NCBI RefSeq assembly: GCF_002261265.1
Contig: NZ_NEVK01000003.1
Coordinates: 248,001 to 312,000, forward strand
Reading direction: 5' to 3'
DNA: 64,000 bases
Source of the DNA: Bordetella genomosp. 7
GTDB lineage: Bacteria; Pseudomonadota; Gammaproteobacteria; Burkholderiales; Burkholderiaceae_B
The notes beneath the pieces are model-generated. The model was given only the letters and a program-made list of their open reading frames with translations. It was not told the origin of the DNA and ran no database searches. Position numbers and translations under genes: made by a program. The stretch's first letter is position 1. Each line of letters starts with the position of its first letter. Shown here piece after piece: positions 52,422 through 63,286 of this stretch.

Positions 52422-54335
<1,914 letters not shown>

Positions 54336-54363
54336 GGCGATGGCCGTCCATAACGCCTGAACG

Positions 54364-54397
54364 CGCCCGGTAGTCCGGAATATCCGGCTACCGGGCG
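54364..54397 (+). other. Strong hairpin between dnaK and dnaJ
   Basis: CGCCCGGTAG pairs with CTACCGGGCG and, inside it past one unpaired T, CCGGA pairs with TCCGG (loop ATA): 15 pairs in all. No T run follows, so it is not a classic terminator. It may set the dnaK:dnaJ ratio by partial termination, RNA processing or 3'-end protection. Confidence 0.75.
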
Positions 54398-54448
54398 GAT
54401 TCGTTCAGCACCGACAAGTTATCTGGCTCTTTCCCGGGCCCATCGATT

Positions 54449-55573
54449 ATGGCAAAACGTGATTACTACGAAGCCCTGGGCGTGGCAAAGAACGCCTCGG
54501 ACGATGAACTGAAAAAGGCCTACCGCAAGCTGGCCATGAAGTACCATCCGGACCGCAATCCGGACAGCAAAGAAGCGGAAGAAAAGTTCAAGGAAATCAA
54601 AGAAGCCTACGAAGTCCTGGGCGACGAGCAAAAGCGCGCGGCCTACGACCGTTATGGTCATGCGGGCGTCGATCCCAATGCCGCGGGCATGGGCGGCGCG
54701 GGCATGGGCGGCGGATTTGCCGATGCCTTCGGCGACATCTTCGGCGAAATATTCGGCGGTGCGGGCGGCCGCCGCGGCGGCCCGCAGGTGTACCGCGGCG
54801 CCGACCTGAAGTACGCGCTGGAAATCACGCTGGAGCAGGCCGCTCATGGTTTCGACACCGAAATCCGCGTGCCCAGCTGGGAAAACTGCGATACCTGCCA
54901 CGGCAGCGGCGCCAAACCCGGCACGTCGCCCAAGACCTGCCGCACATGCGGCGGCTCTGGCGCGGTACGCATGCAGCAGGGCTTTTTCAGCGTGCAGCAG
55001 ACCTGCCCCACCTGCCACGGGTCGGGCAAGGAAATCACCGACCCGTGCACGGCCTGCGATGGCGTAGGCCGTATACGCCGCAACAAGACCCTGCAGGTCA
55101 AGATTCCGCCGGGCATCGATGACGGCATGCGCATCCGCTCCAGCGGCAATGGCGAGCCGGGCATCAACGGCGGGCCTCCGGGCGACTTGTACGTGGAAAT
55201 CCACATCAAGCCGCACAAGATCTTCCAGCGCGATGGCGACGACCTGCACTGCGAGCTGACCATTCCGTTCACCACGGCGGCATTGGGTGGCGAGCTGCAG
55301 GTGCCCACATTGGGCGGCAAGGCCGAGATCTCGATTCCCGAAGGTACGCAATCGGGCAAGACCTTCCGCTTGCGCGGCAAGGGCATACGCGGCGTGCGCG
55401 CCAGTTACCCCGGCGATCTGTATTGCCACGTGGCGGTCGAAACGCCAGTGCGCCTGAGCGACGAGCAAAAGGCCATCTTGCGGCAGTTCGAGGCTTCGCT
55501 GAACGACGGGGGCGACCGCCACTCGCCGCAAAGCAAGTCCTGGACCGATCGGGTGAAAGAGTTCTTCAGCTGA
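54449..55573 (+). CDS. dnaJ: Co-chaperone DnaJ (Hsp40)
   Basis: The 374-residue protein has the J domain ([20 protein letters not shown] with HPD in KYHPDRNPD, residues 1-70) and a Gly/Phe-rich linker. Four zinc repeats ([32 protein letters not shown], about 145-200) and the C-terminal client domains follow. It hands substrates to DnaK and stimulates its ATPase. It starts 113 bp after dnaK. Confidence 0.97.
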   Translation: MAKRDYYEALGVAKNASDDELKKAYRKLAMKYHPDRNPDSKEAEEKFKEIKEAYEVLGDEQKRAAYDRYGHAGVDPNAAGMGGAGMGGGFADAFGDIFGEIFGGAGGRRGGPQVYRGADLKYALEITLEQAAHGFDTEIRVPSWENCDTCHGSGAKPGTSPKTCRTCGGSGAVRMQQGFFSVQQTCPTCHGSGKEITDPCTACDGVGRIRRNKTLQVKIPPGIDDGMRIRSSGNGEPGINGGPPGDLYVEIHIKPHKIFQRDGDDLHCELTIPFTTAALGGELQVPTLGGKAEISIPEGTQSGKTFRLRGKGIRGVRASYPGDLYCHVAVETPVRLSDEQKAILRQFEASLNDGGDRHSPQSKSWTDRVKEFFS

Positions 55574-55596
55574 TGCGAACCGCTGCAGCATGAAAA

Positions 55597-55624
55597 GAAA
55601 CCGGCCCCTTCAGGGGCCGGTTTC
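55597..55624. terminator. Terminator between dnaJ and the M16 protease gene
   Basis: GAAACCGGCCCC and GGGGCCGGTTTC form a 12-pair perfect stem with a four-base loop. On the minus strand it runs into TTTCTTTT; on the plus strand the U tract is short (TTTC), so it is stronger for the M16 gene. Confidence 0.8.
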
Positions 55625-55667
55625 ACATTGGCGCGCGAATTGCGGGCTTATCGGGCCTATTGTGGGC

Positions 55668-58418
55668 CTATTGGGCCTTGTTGAAATCGCCCGCTATTGC
55701 CGTGCTGAAGGCGTCGGGCTGCAGGTACTTGCGAACGGCCTTGTTGACGGCATCGGCATCTAGGGCGGCGAGCCTGTCGTCGACTTCGGCCGACCATGCG
55801 AAGCTGCGTCCGCGCTTCATGTAGCTGACCCACGTGGTTGCCAGGACGCTGTCCTGGGCGCGCGCGAGCTTGCGATAGTTGAGCAGCGCGGCGATGCCAT
55901 CCTTGACTTCTTCTGCGGTGAAGCCGTCTTTCAGCACGCGCTGCAGTTCTTCGGAGATGGCGCTTTCAAGCCGTTCGCGGTTCTGGGGCGCATAGATGGC
56001 GTAGATGGTCCAGTTGGCGGTGGGCTCGAACGACGACACGGTCAGGTTGCTGCGCACGTTGTACGACAACCCCTCGGTTTCGCGTACGCGGTTCCACAGG
56101 CGCGACGTCTCGGAGGTGCCCAGCATGAAATTGGCCAGGTACAGCGCTTCGAAGTCCGGGTCGGTATCCTGCAGTTGCAGGGGCATGCGCGAAATGTAGA
56201 ACGCGTTGGCCTTGTCGGGCGTGTCGATGGTAAAGCGTTCGGCCTTCAGCGCGCGGTATGGGTCGTCCGGGCGGGTATAGGCGGGCGCCTTCTGCCAGCC
56301 TTGCAGGCCGGTGGCCAGCGACTGCTTCACGGCGTCGGGATCGAAGTCGCCCACGGCCGAGAACTTGATGTGGCCGGCCCCATAGAAGCGTTGATGGAAA
56401 TCGACCAGCGCCTTGCGGTCCAGCTTTTCGGCGTCGGCCAGCGCTTCTTCGAACGTGGGCACATAGCGCACATCGTCGGTCGGCCAGGGGTTGTCGTGGC
56501 GCGCCAGGGCGCGCGAGGCGAGCGCGGTCGGCTCGGTCATGGCGCTGCGTATGGAAGTCAGGGCCTGGCGTTGGTATTCCTCGACCTGATCGGCAGGGAA
56601 GGTGGCATTGCGTATGACGTCGAGCACCAGCCCGACCAGCGCGGGCAGGTGCTCGCGCGCCGTGGACATCGATACGCTGAGGTCGGTGCCGGACCCCTGG
56701 AAGCTGACCTGGGCCTGCATCGCGTCGAACCTGTCCTGGATTTCCTGGCGCGACAGCTTGTCGGTGCCGCGCTCGAGCAAGTCGGCCACCGCCGATGCGT
56801 TGACCCGCTGCCCACGCAGGGTCTGGGCATCGCCGAACTGCACCAGTAGTTCTGCCTGTACGCGCCCGCCGCGGGTGGCCTTGGGCAATAGCGCCAATTG
56901 CACCGGGCCGTTGGGCAGGTCCAGCGTGCTGCGCTGCGTGAGCTTGTCGATATTGGCAGGAGTGGGGTCGAAAGCGTCTGCCTGCTGGAAGTCGGGGTCG
57001 CCCTGATAGTCTTTCAGCAGCTCGGCCAGATCGGGGCGCTGCAAGGCGGGCGCACGCTGGGGGTTCTGGGTGGGAATGTAGCGGCCTTCGGTACGGTTGC
57101 TGGCCACCAGGTAGGTGGTCGCCACGCGTTGCACGTCTTCGAGTCTGGCCTCGCGCACGCGGTCGCGCTGAAGGAAAAAGAGCCGCCAGTCGCCCCCGGC
57201 GATGGCTTCCGAAAGCGCCACACCGATTTTCTCGGGGTCGGCGTAAATCTGCTGCCAGGCCATCAGCCACTTGCTGCGCGCCCGGTCGAGCTCGTCCTGG
57301 GTGAAGGGCTTGTCGCCGAGGGATTCCAGGGTGGAGGTCAGGGCTTTCAAGGCCTGGTCCTGGTTCATGCCGGGTTGCAGCTGGGCGCCGAACATGGCCA
57401 CGCCCGGATCGTATTGGTCCATTGTGAACCCGAACACATCGGCAGCCAGCTTGGTCGGCACCAGGGCATGATAAAGGCGGCCCGACGGCGTATCGGCCAG
57501 AATGGTGGTGGCCAGGTCGAACGGCACGTAGTCCGGGCTGCCGGCTGCGGGAATGTGGTACATGGCGGCCACTAGCGGCGTTCCCCCGGCGCGTCGCAAG
57601 GTTACGGCGCGCTCGCCATCCTGCACCGGCTCGGCCGTATATTCAGGCGGCAGCTTGCGCTTGGGGCGCGGCACTTGGCCCAGCGTGTCCTGGATGGCGG
57701 CCAGGGTTGCCTGCGGCTCGAACTTGCCGGCCACGATAAGCACTGCGTTATCGGGTTGGTAGTACTCGTGATAGAAGGCGCGCAGCTGGTCTACATCGAC
57801 GTTCTCGACGTCGGAGCGCGCCCCGATGGTGCTTTTGCCGTAGTTGTGCCACTGGAACGCGGCGGCCAGCATTTTCTGCATCAGTACGCGAAACGGATTG
57901 TTCTCACCGCTTTCCATTTCGTTGCGTACCACGGTCATTTCGGAATCGAGGTCTTCCTTGGCGATCAGCGAATTGACCATTGCGTCGGCTTGCCAGCCCA
58001 GGTACCACTTGAGCGTTTCGGGGTTGGAGGCAAAGCTTGCGAAGTAATTGGTGCGGTCGGCCGAAGTGGACCCGTTGGCCTGCAGGCCGCGCCGCGAGAA
58101 TTCGCCAAGCGCGTTGCGGATGCCGGGCGTGCCCTTGAACAACATGTGTTCCAGCAAGTGCGCCATGCCGGTCTGGCCGTAGTTTTCGTGCCGCGACCCG
58201 ACCAGGTAGGTCATGTTGACCGTGGTGGTGGGCTTGGATGCATCGGGGGCCAGCAGCACGCGCAGGCCGTTGGCCAGCTGGTATTCGGTGATGCCTTCGA
58301 CCGATGAGACCTCGGTGACGCCGGCGGGCGCCGGGCTCGCTGCGGCCTGGAAGGCCAGGAAGGACGTGAGCAGCAGGGCATTCAGGCGGGCCGCCAGGCC
58401 CGGGAGCGAAAGACGCAT
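55668..58418 (-). CDS. M16-family zinc protease, two-domain, exported
   Basis: The 916-residue protein has a signal peptide (MRLSLPGLAARLNALLLTSF to about AAASPAPA) and the inverted zinc motif HLLEH in MAHLLEHMLFKG. The downstream Glu region is DSEMTVVRNEMESGENNP, with repeated pitrilysin-type domains to the end. The second half lacks an HxxEH, as usual for such fused pairs. It probably degrades peptides in the periplasm. ATG at 58418 is preferred over an upstream in-frame start at 58523. It is convergent with dnaJ. Confidence 0.92.
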   Translation of the reverse strand: MRLSLPGLAARLNALLLTSFLAFQAAASPAPAGVTEVSSVEGITEYQLANGLRVLLAPDASKPTTTVNMTYLVGSRHENYGQTGMAHLLEHMLFKGTPGIRNALGEFSRRGLQANGSTSADRTNYFASFASNPETLKWYLGWQADAMVNSLIAKEDLDSEMTVVRNEMESGENNPFRVLMQKMLAAAFQWHNYGKSTIGARSDVENVDVDQLRAFYHEYYQPDNAVLIVAGKFEPQATLAAIQDTLGQVPRPKRKLPPEYTAEPVQDGERAVTLRRAGGTPLVAAMYHIPAAGSPDYVPFDLATTILADTPSGRLYHALVPTKLAADVFGFTMDQYDPGVAMFGAQLQPGMNQDQALKALTSTLESLGDKPFTQDELDRARSKWLMAWQQIYADPEKIGVALSEAIAGGDWRLFFLQRDRVREARLEDVQRVATTYLVASNRTEGRYIPTQNPQRAPALQRPDLAELLKDYQGDPDFQQADAFDPTPANIDKLTQRSTLDLPNGPVQLALLPKATRGGRVQAELLVQFGDAQTLRGQRVNASAVADLLERGTDKLSRQEIQDRFDAMQAQVSFQGSGTDLSVSMSTAREHLPALVGLVLDVIRNATFPADQVEEYQRQALTSIRSAMTEPTALASRALARHDNPWPTDDVRYVPTFEEALADAEKLDRKALVDFHQRFYGAGHIKFSAVGDFDPDAVKQSLATGLQGWQKAPAYTRPDDPYRALKAERFTIDTPDKANAFYISRMPLQLQDTDPDFEALYLANFMLGTSETSRLWNRVRETEGLSYNVRSNLTVSSFEPTANWTIYAIYAPQNRERLESAISEELQRVLKDGFTAEEVKDGIAALLNYRKLARAQDSVLATTWVSYMKRGRSFAWSAEVDDRLAALDADAVNKAVRKYLQPDAFSTAIAGDFNKAQ

Positions 58419-58659
58419 GGCAGGGTGTCCGTATTGCGGGCGATGGTCGTTGGAGTGTATACGCCCGGGAAGGTTCCGATTTGAACCGCGTCCCGGCCCG
58501 GGTGTAAGCTGGCGACTATACACAGCTGTGCCAGACGGAGAGCGCGACAGACCGCTGCGGCCGCTCCGTCTCGCCCCCTTGGGCCGCGCCCGCAGGGGTG
58601 TCGTTCGCGCGTTCCACGCCGGCGTCTTGCCGGCCTACCCAACCGGAGAACCGACGGCC

Positions 58660-59022
58660 ATGCTGACCGAACTCGTCACGCGCGCCTTGTCCCAGCTCAT
58701 GGGCGCGCCCCTGAACCACGACCACATCAAAGGGCGTTTCCGCTATGCCTATGCCAGCGACGACGGGCAATTCGTTGCCATCCTGGGGCACGACCTGACG
58801 ACCTACGTGGTCGACGTTGCGGGCCGGCGCTACTTTGCAGAAGGGGCGGGCTGCCCCCGGGGCTTCGCCGGGCACGTGCTCGAAATGGAAGGCGTGCCTA
58901 CACGGCGCGTGCCCCGGCTGGCCGCCAACGAGTTGTTCGACCTGGACATGGACAACGACGAAGTGTGCTGGCGCAGTTGCCCGGCGCCTCAGGAGCGCTT
59001 TGCCGTGCGCCACGCGGCATAA
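58660..59022 (+). CDS. Unknown 120-residue protein
   Basis: The protein begins MLTELVTRALSQLMGAPLNH and has an alternating beta pattern (FRYAYASDDGQFVAILGHDL, TTYVVDVAGRRYFAE), then an acidic Cys end (NELFDLDMDNDEVCWRSCP). There is no signal peptide and no known motif. Codon use matches neighbours. A CCGGAGAA sequence precedes the ATG. It may form a small beta-sandwich. No function is inferred. Confidence 0.65.
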   Translation: MLTELVTRALSQLMGAPLNHDHIKGRFRYAYASDDGQFVAILGHDLTTYVVDVAGRRYFAEGAGCPRGFAGHVLEMEGVPTRRVPRLAANELFDLDMDNDEVCWRSCPAPQERFAVRHAA

Positions 59023-59068
59023 GCCTGGCGGGTGCGCCGGACGGGCTCGCGTCGCTACAATGCGCGGC

Positions 59069-59623
59069 ATGGAAAACTCTGCTGCCACCCCGCCTGCCGG
59101 CGCCGTCCTGGTCGAGTGCTCGCATGCGCGGCATGCCGAGGCCATCCTGGCCATCTTCAACGACGCCATCCTGCATTCCACCGCGTTGTACGACTACCAT
59201 CCGCGTACCGCAGCGGCCATGCAGGCCTGGTTTCACGCCAAGCAGGCAGGCGGATTTCCCGTGCTGGGATATGAAGACGGCCGGGGCCGGCTGATGGGCT
59301 TCGCCAGCTATGGCGCGTTCCGGCCCTATCCCGCCAACAAATACACCGTCGAGCATTCGGTGTATATCGACGGGCGGTTCCGGGGGCAGGGCCTGGGCGA
59401 AGCGCTGCTGCGCCTGATCATCGAGCGCGCCCGCCAGGCGCAGCTGCATGTCTTGGTGGGAGGCATCGACGCGGCCAACGCGGCCAGTATCCGTTTGCAC
59501 GAAAAGCTGGGGTTCGTGCACGCCGGCACCATACGGCACGCGGGCTTCAAGTTCGGCCGGTGGCTGGACCTGGCCTTCTACCAGTTGACGCTGGACACGC
59601 CCGCCCAGCCCATCGACGGCTGA
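59069..59623 (+). CDS. GNAT N-acetyltransferase, phosphinothricin acetyltransferase-like
   Basis: The 184-residue protein shows the PAT/MnaT-like order: CSHARHAEAILAIFNDAILHSTALYDY (in part), LMGFASYGAFRPYPANKYTVEHSVYID, the acetyl-CoA loop RGQGLGEALLRLIIERA and AASIRLHEKLGFVHAGT. It may acetylate methionine-sulfoximine-type compounds or amino acids. Its start at 59069 is MENSAATPP; the longer frame overlaps the previous gene. It is convergent with the VWA gene. Confidence 0.88.
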   Translation: MENSAATPPAGAVLVECSHARHAEAILAIFNDAILHSTALYDYHPRTAAAMQAWFHAKQAGGFPVLGYEDGRGRLMGFASYGAFRPYPANKYTVEHSVYIDGRFRGQGLGEALLRLIIERARQAQLHVLVGGIDAANAASIRLHEKLGFVHAGTIRHAGFKFGRWLDLAFYQLTLDTPAQPIDG

Positions 59624-59634
59624 GCCGGCCCGCG

Positions 59635-60807
59635 TTACTTGGACAGCAGCCGCATGGCCTGCTCAAGGCCTGCGACAGTGACCGGATACATGCGCGCCTG
59701 CATGATGTCGCGCAGCAGCGCGATGGATTGCCGGTATTGCCATGACGCCGTGGGCTCGGGGTTCAGCCACACTGCCTTGGGCCACGCATCCAGCAGCCGG
59801 CGCAGCCAAACGGCGCCCGGTTCTTTGTTGTAGTGCTCGACCGAGCCGCCGGGTTGCAGGATTTCGTAGGGGCTCATGGTGGCGTCGCCCACGATGATCA
59901 GCCGCCAGTCGGCGTTGTACTTGCGCAGCACGTCCCAGGTGTCGAAGCGCTCGTTCTGGCGCCGGCTGTTGCTGCGCCACAGGCTTTCGTACGGGCAGTT
60001 GTGGAAATAATAGACTTCCAGGTTGCGGAATTCGCTGCGCGCGGCCGAGAATAGCTCTTCTACACGCGTAATGTGGTCGTCCATGCTGCCGCCCACGTCC
60101 AGCAGCATCAGCACCTTGACAGTGTTGTGGCGTTCGGGCACCAGGCGCAGATCCAGGTGGCCGGCGTTGCGCGCGGTGCTGGCTATCGTGTCGTCCAGGT
60201 CCAGCTCGAGTTCGGCGCCTTCGCGGGCGAAACGGCGCAGGCGACGCAACGCCACCTTGAAATTGCGGATGCCCAATTCCAGGCTGTCGTCGTAGTCGCG
60301 GAACTGCCGCATGTCCCACACCTTGATTGCCGTCCGGTGGCCGGCCGACGCGCCGCCCACCCGTATGCCTTCGGGGTGGTAGCCGCCATTGCCGAACGGC
60401 GACGTGCCGCCGGTGCCTATCCATTTATTGCCGCCGGCGTGACGTTCTTGCTGTTCTTCCAGCCGCTGCTTGAACAGCTCCATCAGCTTGTCCCAGCCGT
60501 GGCGCTCGATGGCGGCTTTTTCTTCCGGCGTCAGGCTTTTTTCGAATTGCTTGATCAGCCAATCGATGGGGATGTCCTTGCCGGCCGGCAGGGCGGCTTC
60601 GATGCCGCGGTAATAGGCGCCAAACGCGGCGTCGTAGCGGTCGTACAGGGATTCGTCTTTTACCAGCGCGGCGCGGGCAAGGTAATAAAAGCTGTCGAGC
60701 GTAGGCGCCATGACGTTGTGCCGCAGGGCGTCGAGCAGCGTCAGGTATTCCTTCACCGATACCGGCAGCCTGTGCTTGCGCAGATGGTAGAAAAAGTCGA
60801 TCAACAT
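59635..60807 (-). CDS. VWA domain (CoxE-like) protein
   Basis: The 390-residue protein begins MLIDFFYHLRKHRLPVSVKE and contains a von Willebrand A domain from about residue 225: VKVLMLLDVGGSMDDHITRVEELFSAARSEF (MIDAS loop DVGGSMD in place of the usual DxSxS), then IIVGDATMSPYEI. Such proteins work with MoxR ATPases, here encoded 17 bp upstream, in assembling or maturing cofactor-containing enzymes. The target is unknown. Confidence 0.9.
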   Translation of the reverse strand: MLIDFFYHLRKHRLPVSVKEYLTLLDALRHNVMAPTLDSFYYLARAALVKDESLYDRYDAAFGAYYRGIEAALPAGKDIPIDWLIKQFEKSLTPEEKAAIERHGWDKLMELFKQRLEEQQERHAGGNKWIGTGGTSPFGNGGYHPEGIRVGGASAGHRTAIKVWDMRQFRDYDDSLELGIRNFKVALRRLRRFAREGAELELDLDDTIASTARNAGHLDLRLVPERHNTVKVLMLLDVGGSMDDHITRVEELFSAARSEFRNLEVYYFHNCPYESLWRSNSRRQNERFDTWDVLRKYNADWRLIIVGDATMSPYEILQPGGSVEHYNKEPGAVWLRRLLDAWPKAVWLNPEPTASWQYRQSIALLRDIMQARMYPVTVAGLEQAMRLLSK

Positions 60808-60824
60808 GGCGGCCGGCCAGCGGA

Positions 60825-61703
60825 TCAGCGTCGCGGATTGCCGCGGGTCATGGCGGCAAGGCGCTCCAGCAGTTGCACATCCTGTTCGTTCTTGAGCAGG
60901 GCGCCCGCCATCATGGGCACCGCGCCTGCCGCATGCGCGTCGATCTGCGCCGCCGTGGCGCCCTCGGCCAGCAGCAGGCGCAGCCAGTCCAGCAATTCGG
61001 AAGTCGACGGTTTCTTCTTCAGCCCCGGCGCTTCGCGCAAGGCAAAGAAGGTATCCAGCGCGGCGCGCAGGACGTCTTGCTTGAGATCGGGAAAATGCAC
61101 GGCGACGATGTCGCGCATGGTCTCGCGCTCGGGGAAACGGATGTAGTGGAAGAAGCAGCGCCGCAGGAATGCGTCGGGCAGGTCTTTTTCGTTGTTCGAC
61201 GTAATGATCACCAGCGGCCGGTGGCGGGCCACGATGGTCTGGCGCGTTTCGTACACATGGAATTCCATGCGGTCGAGTTCACGCAGCAGGTCATTGGGAA
61301 ACTCGATGTCGGCCTTGTCGATTTCGTCGATCAGCAGCACTACCGGCTCGGGCGAATCGAACGCCTGCCACAGCGTGCCTTGCACGATGTAGTTGCGGAT
61401 GTCGCGCACCTTCTCGTCGCCCAGCTGGGAATCGCGCAGGCGCGACACGGCGTCGTATTCGTACAGGCCCTGGTGCGCCTTGGTGGTGGACTTGATATGC
61501 CACTGCAGCAGCGGCCGGCCCAGCGCGTGCGCCACTTCTTCGGCCAGCATCGTCTTGCCGGTGCCCGGTTCGCCTTTTATCAGCAGGGGCCGCTGCAGTG
61601 TCAGCGCGGCATTGACCGCAAGCTTGAGATCGTCGGTGGCGACATATCGATCGGTTCCATCAAAGCGGGGGGCGGCAGAACTTTGGGCAGCGGACATGGG
61701 CAA
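60825..61703 (-). CDS. MoxR-family AAA+ ATPase
   Basis: The 292-residue protein has Walker A KGEPGTGKTMLAEEVA, Walker B VVLLIDEIDKADIEFPNDLLR, sensor 1 ITSNNEKDLPDAFLRRCFFHYI and the C-terminal lid. It is the usual partner of a VWA protein: the ATPase remodels and the VWA protein binds the target. It starts 145 bp from the divergent cytochrome c gene, and the two-gene unit reads leftward. Confidence 0.93.
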   Translation of the reverse strand: MPMSAAQSSAAPRFDGTDRYVATDDLKLAVNAALTLQRPLLIKGEPGTGKTMLAEEVAHALGRPLLQWHIKSTTKAHQGLYEYDAVSRLRDSQLGDEKVRDIRNYIVQGTLWQAFDSPEPVVLLIDEIDKADIEFPNDLLRELDRMEFHVYETRQTIVARHRPLVIITSNNEKDLPDAFLRRCFFHYIRFPERETMRDIVAVHFPDLKQDVLRAALDTFFALREAPGLKKKPSTSELLDWLRLLLAEGATAAQIDAHAAGAVPMMAGALLKNEQDVQLLERLAAMTRGNPRR

Positions 61704-61848
61704 TGGAAATTAGAGACCGGAAGGGCAAACCGGAAGGGGTTTGGCATAGGTTCGGAACAATTATCGTACAATCGCAGGGTTTTGTAGCTGGGCACAGACC
61801 CGGCGCTCATCCCTAGCCCAGTTTTCAGCCTTACCAAGAGCCATTCCA

Positions 61849-62190
61849 ATGAAGTTGAGAACCTCTCTGTCCGCGCTGGCCATGGTGGCGTCCTGTTCGG
61901 TCGTCGGTCAGGCGGCCGCTGCCGATGCAGCGCCGGTCGGCAATGCCCAGAACGCCCGTGACAAAATCTCCATGTGCATCGGTTGCCATGGCATTCAGGG
62001 CTACAAGGCCAGCTTTCCCGAGCTGTACCACGTCCCGATGATCGCGGGGCAGAACGCCAAGTACATCGAAACCGCCCTCAACGAGTACAAAAAAGGCGCG
62101 CGCAGCCATCCGTCCATGAAAGCGATCGCTGGCAGCCTCAGCGACCAGGACATCGCCGACCTGGCCGCCTACTACTCCAACCTCAAGTAA
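61849..62190 (+). CDS. Cytochrome c553-like periplasmic protein
   Basis: The 113-residue protein has a signal peptide (MKLRTSLSALAMVASCSVVG to about QAAA) and one haem-binding CIGCH near residue 43, with methionine ligand candidates in HVPMIAGQ and SMKAIAG. It is a small electron carrier. It is co-transcribed with the next cytochrome. Confidence 0.9.
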   Translation: MKLRTSLSALAMVASCSVVGQAAAADAAPVGNAQNARDKISMCIGCHGIQGYKASFPELYHVPMIAGQNAKYIETALNEYKKGARSHPSMKAIAGSLSDQDIADLAAYYSNLK

Positions 62191-62204
62191 TGCGAGGGCC
62201 CCAC

Positions 62205-62564
62205 ATGAAACGCTTTACGCTTACCCTTGCGGGCGCCGTTCTGGCCATGGCTGGCTCCGCGCAGGCTCAAGACCTGTCCGCCGGCAAGGCGGTGTTCGAC
62301 AAGTTCAACTGTGCATCGTGCCACGGCACCGACGCCAAGACTTCGGTCGATCCGTCCTATCCGGTGCTGGCCGGCCAGCATGCCGACTACCTCGAGCAGG
62401 CGCTGAAGGCCTACAAGCGCGGTGCGGCGGGCGCTGCGCCGACGGCCAACGTGCGCAACAACCCCATCATGGGCGCCTTTGCAGTGCAGTTGTCCGATCA
62501 GGACATCGAAAACGTGTCGGCCTGGCTGTCTGCCCAGCCGAGCGACCTGGGCGTGCGCCGCTAG
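62205..62564 (+). CDS. Small cytochrome c
   Basis: The 119-residue protein has a signal peptide (MKRFTLTLAGAVLAMAGSAQ) and the haem motif CASCH near residue 45, followed by YPVLAGQHADYLEQALKAY and NNPIMGAFAVQLSDQDI. It resembles cytochrome c4/c553 half-domains; with its neighbour it could act like a split diheme cytochrome c4. Terminator at 62588. Confidence 0.9.
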   Translation: MKRFTLTLAGAVLAMAGSAQAQDLSAGKAVFDKFNCASCHGTDAKTSVDPSYPVLAGQHADYLEQALKAYKRGAAGAAPTANVRNNPIMGAFAVQLSDQDIENVSAWLSAQPSDLGVRR

Positions 62565-62587
62565 GCATCTGGCGCCGACCCCGCAGA

Positions 62588-62618
62588 AACGCCCCGTCAT
62601 CGGGGCGTTTTTTTTTTT
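62588..62618 (+). terminator. Terminator of the cytochrome c pair
   Basis: AACGCCCCG and CGGGGCGTT form a nine-pair perfect stem with loop TCAT, followed by nine further T residues. It is the best intrinsic terminator in the window. Confidence 0.95.
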
Positions 62619-62633
62619 GCGCGGCGGCGCGCG

Positions 62634-63059
62634 CTAACGTTCGGCGCGCTGGCGGATGAGATCGATATAGGTGTCGCTGTCGAGCGGCGTACCCAGACGC
62701 TGGGCTTCCCAGACCACCTGCCCCAGGCATTCCATGATTTCGTGCGCGGCCTGGTGCGCGTCGCCGCGGTTGACCAGCTTCTGGTAGGCCGCCCGGATGC
62801 CGCGCGGATGGTCGATGGACAGTTGCTCGGCGATGGCCAGGTGCATCGACAGGTGCAGGAAGGGATTGGTGCGGCCCTGCTCGACGGGATATTCCGCCGT
62901 CATGGCGTCGGGGTGTTCCAGGTCGCCGTGGTATTCCGGATGCTCCAGCACCCAGTCCAGGGCCATGGATTCCAGGGGGGTAAGGACTTCTGCCGCACGG
63001 TGCTTGCGCCAGGTTTGGACGAAGAACTCGCGGACTTGGTCCCGGGACGGGTTGAACAT
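62634..63059 (-). CDS. DUF1841 protein
   Basis: The 141-residue protein begins MFNPSRDQVREFFVQTWRKH and has the DUF1841 pattern: LTPLESMALDWVLEHPEYH, NPFLHLSMHLAIAEQLSIDHPRGI (in part), DAHQAAHEIMECLGQVVWEAQ. It is all-helical and cytoplasmic with no known function. ATG at 63059 is chosen because it matches the family start. It is convergent with the cytochromes. Confidence 0.88.
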   Translation of the reverse strand: MFNPSRDQVREFFVQTWRKHRAAEVLTPLESMALDWVLEHPEYHGDLEHPDAMTAEYPVEQGRTNPFLHLSMHLAIAEQLSIDHPRGIRAAYQKLVNRGDAHQAAHEIMECLGQVVWEAQRLGTPLDSDTYIDLIRQRAER

Positions 63060-63286
63060 GGGTACGGCAGGGAATAGGGCAATGAACCCTGGCATTTTAC
63101 CGCCGCCCGGGCGCCTTGCCGTCGCGGAAGGGCCAGGGAGCGCGGCGCAGGGGCGGGCGCTTGGCGCCAATGCGAGCTAGAATTGGGGGTTGTCCGCCAT
63201 CCGGCCCGGTTGCTGCGCGGTTTTCCGCCTGCGTCGGCGCCCCGGTCTGGCGAGCGCGCAAACCACCCGGAGCAACTGGAGCATTC

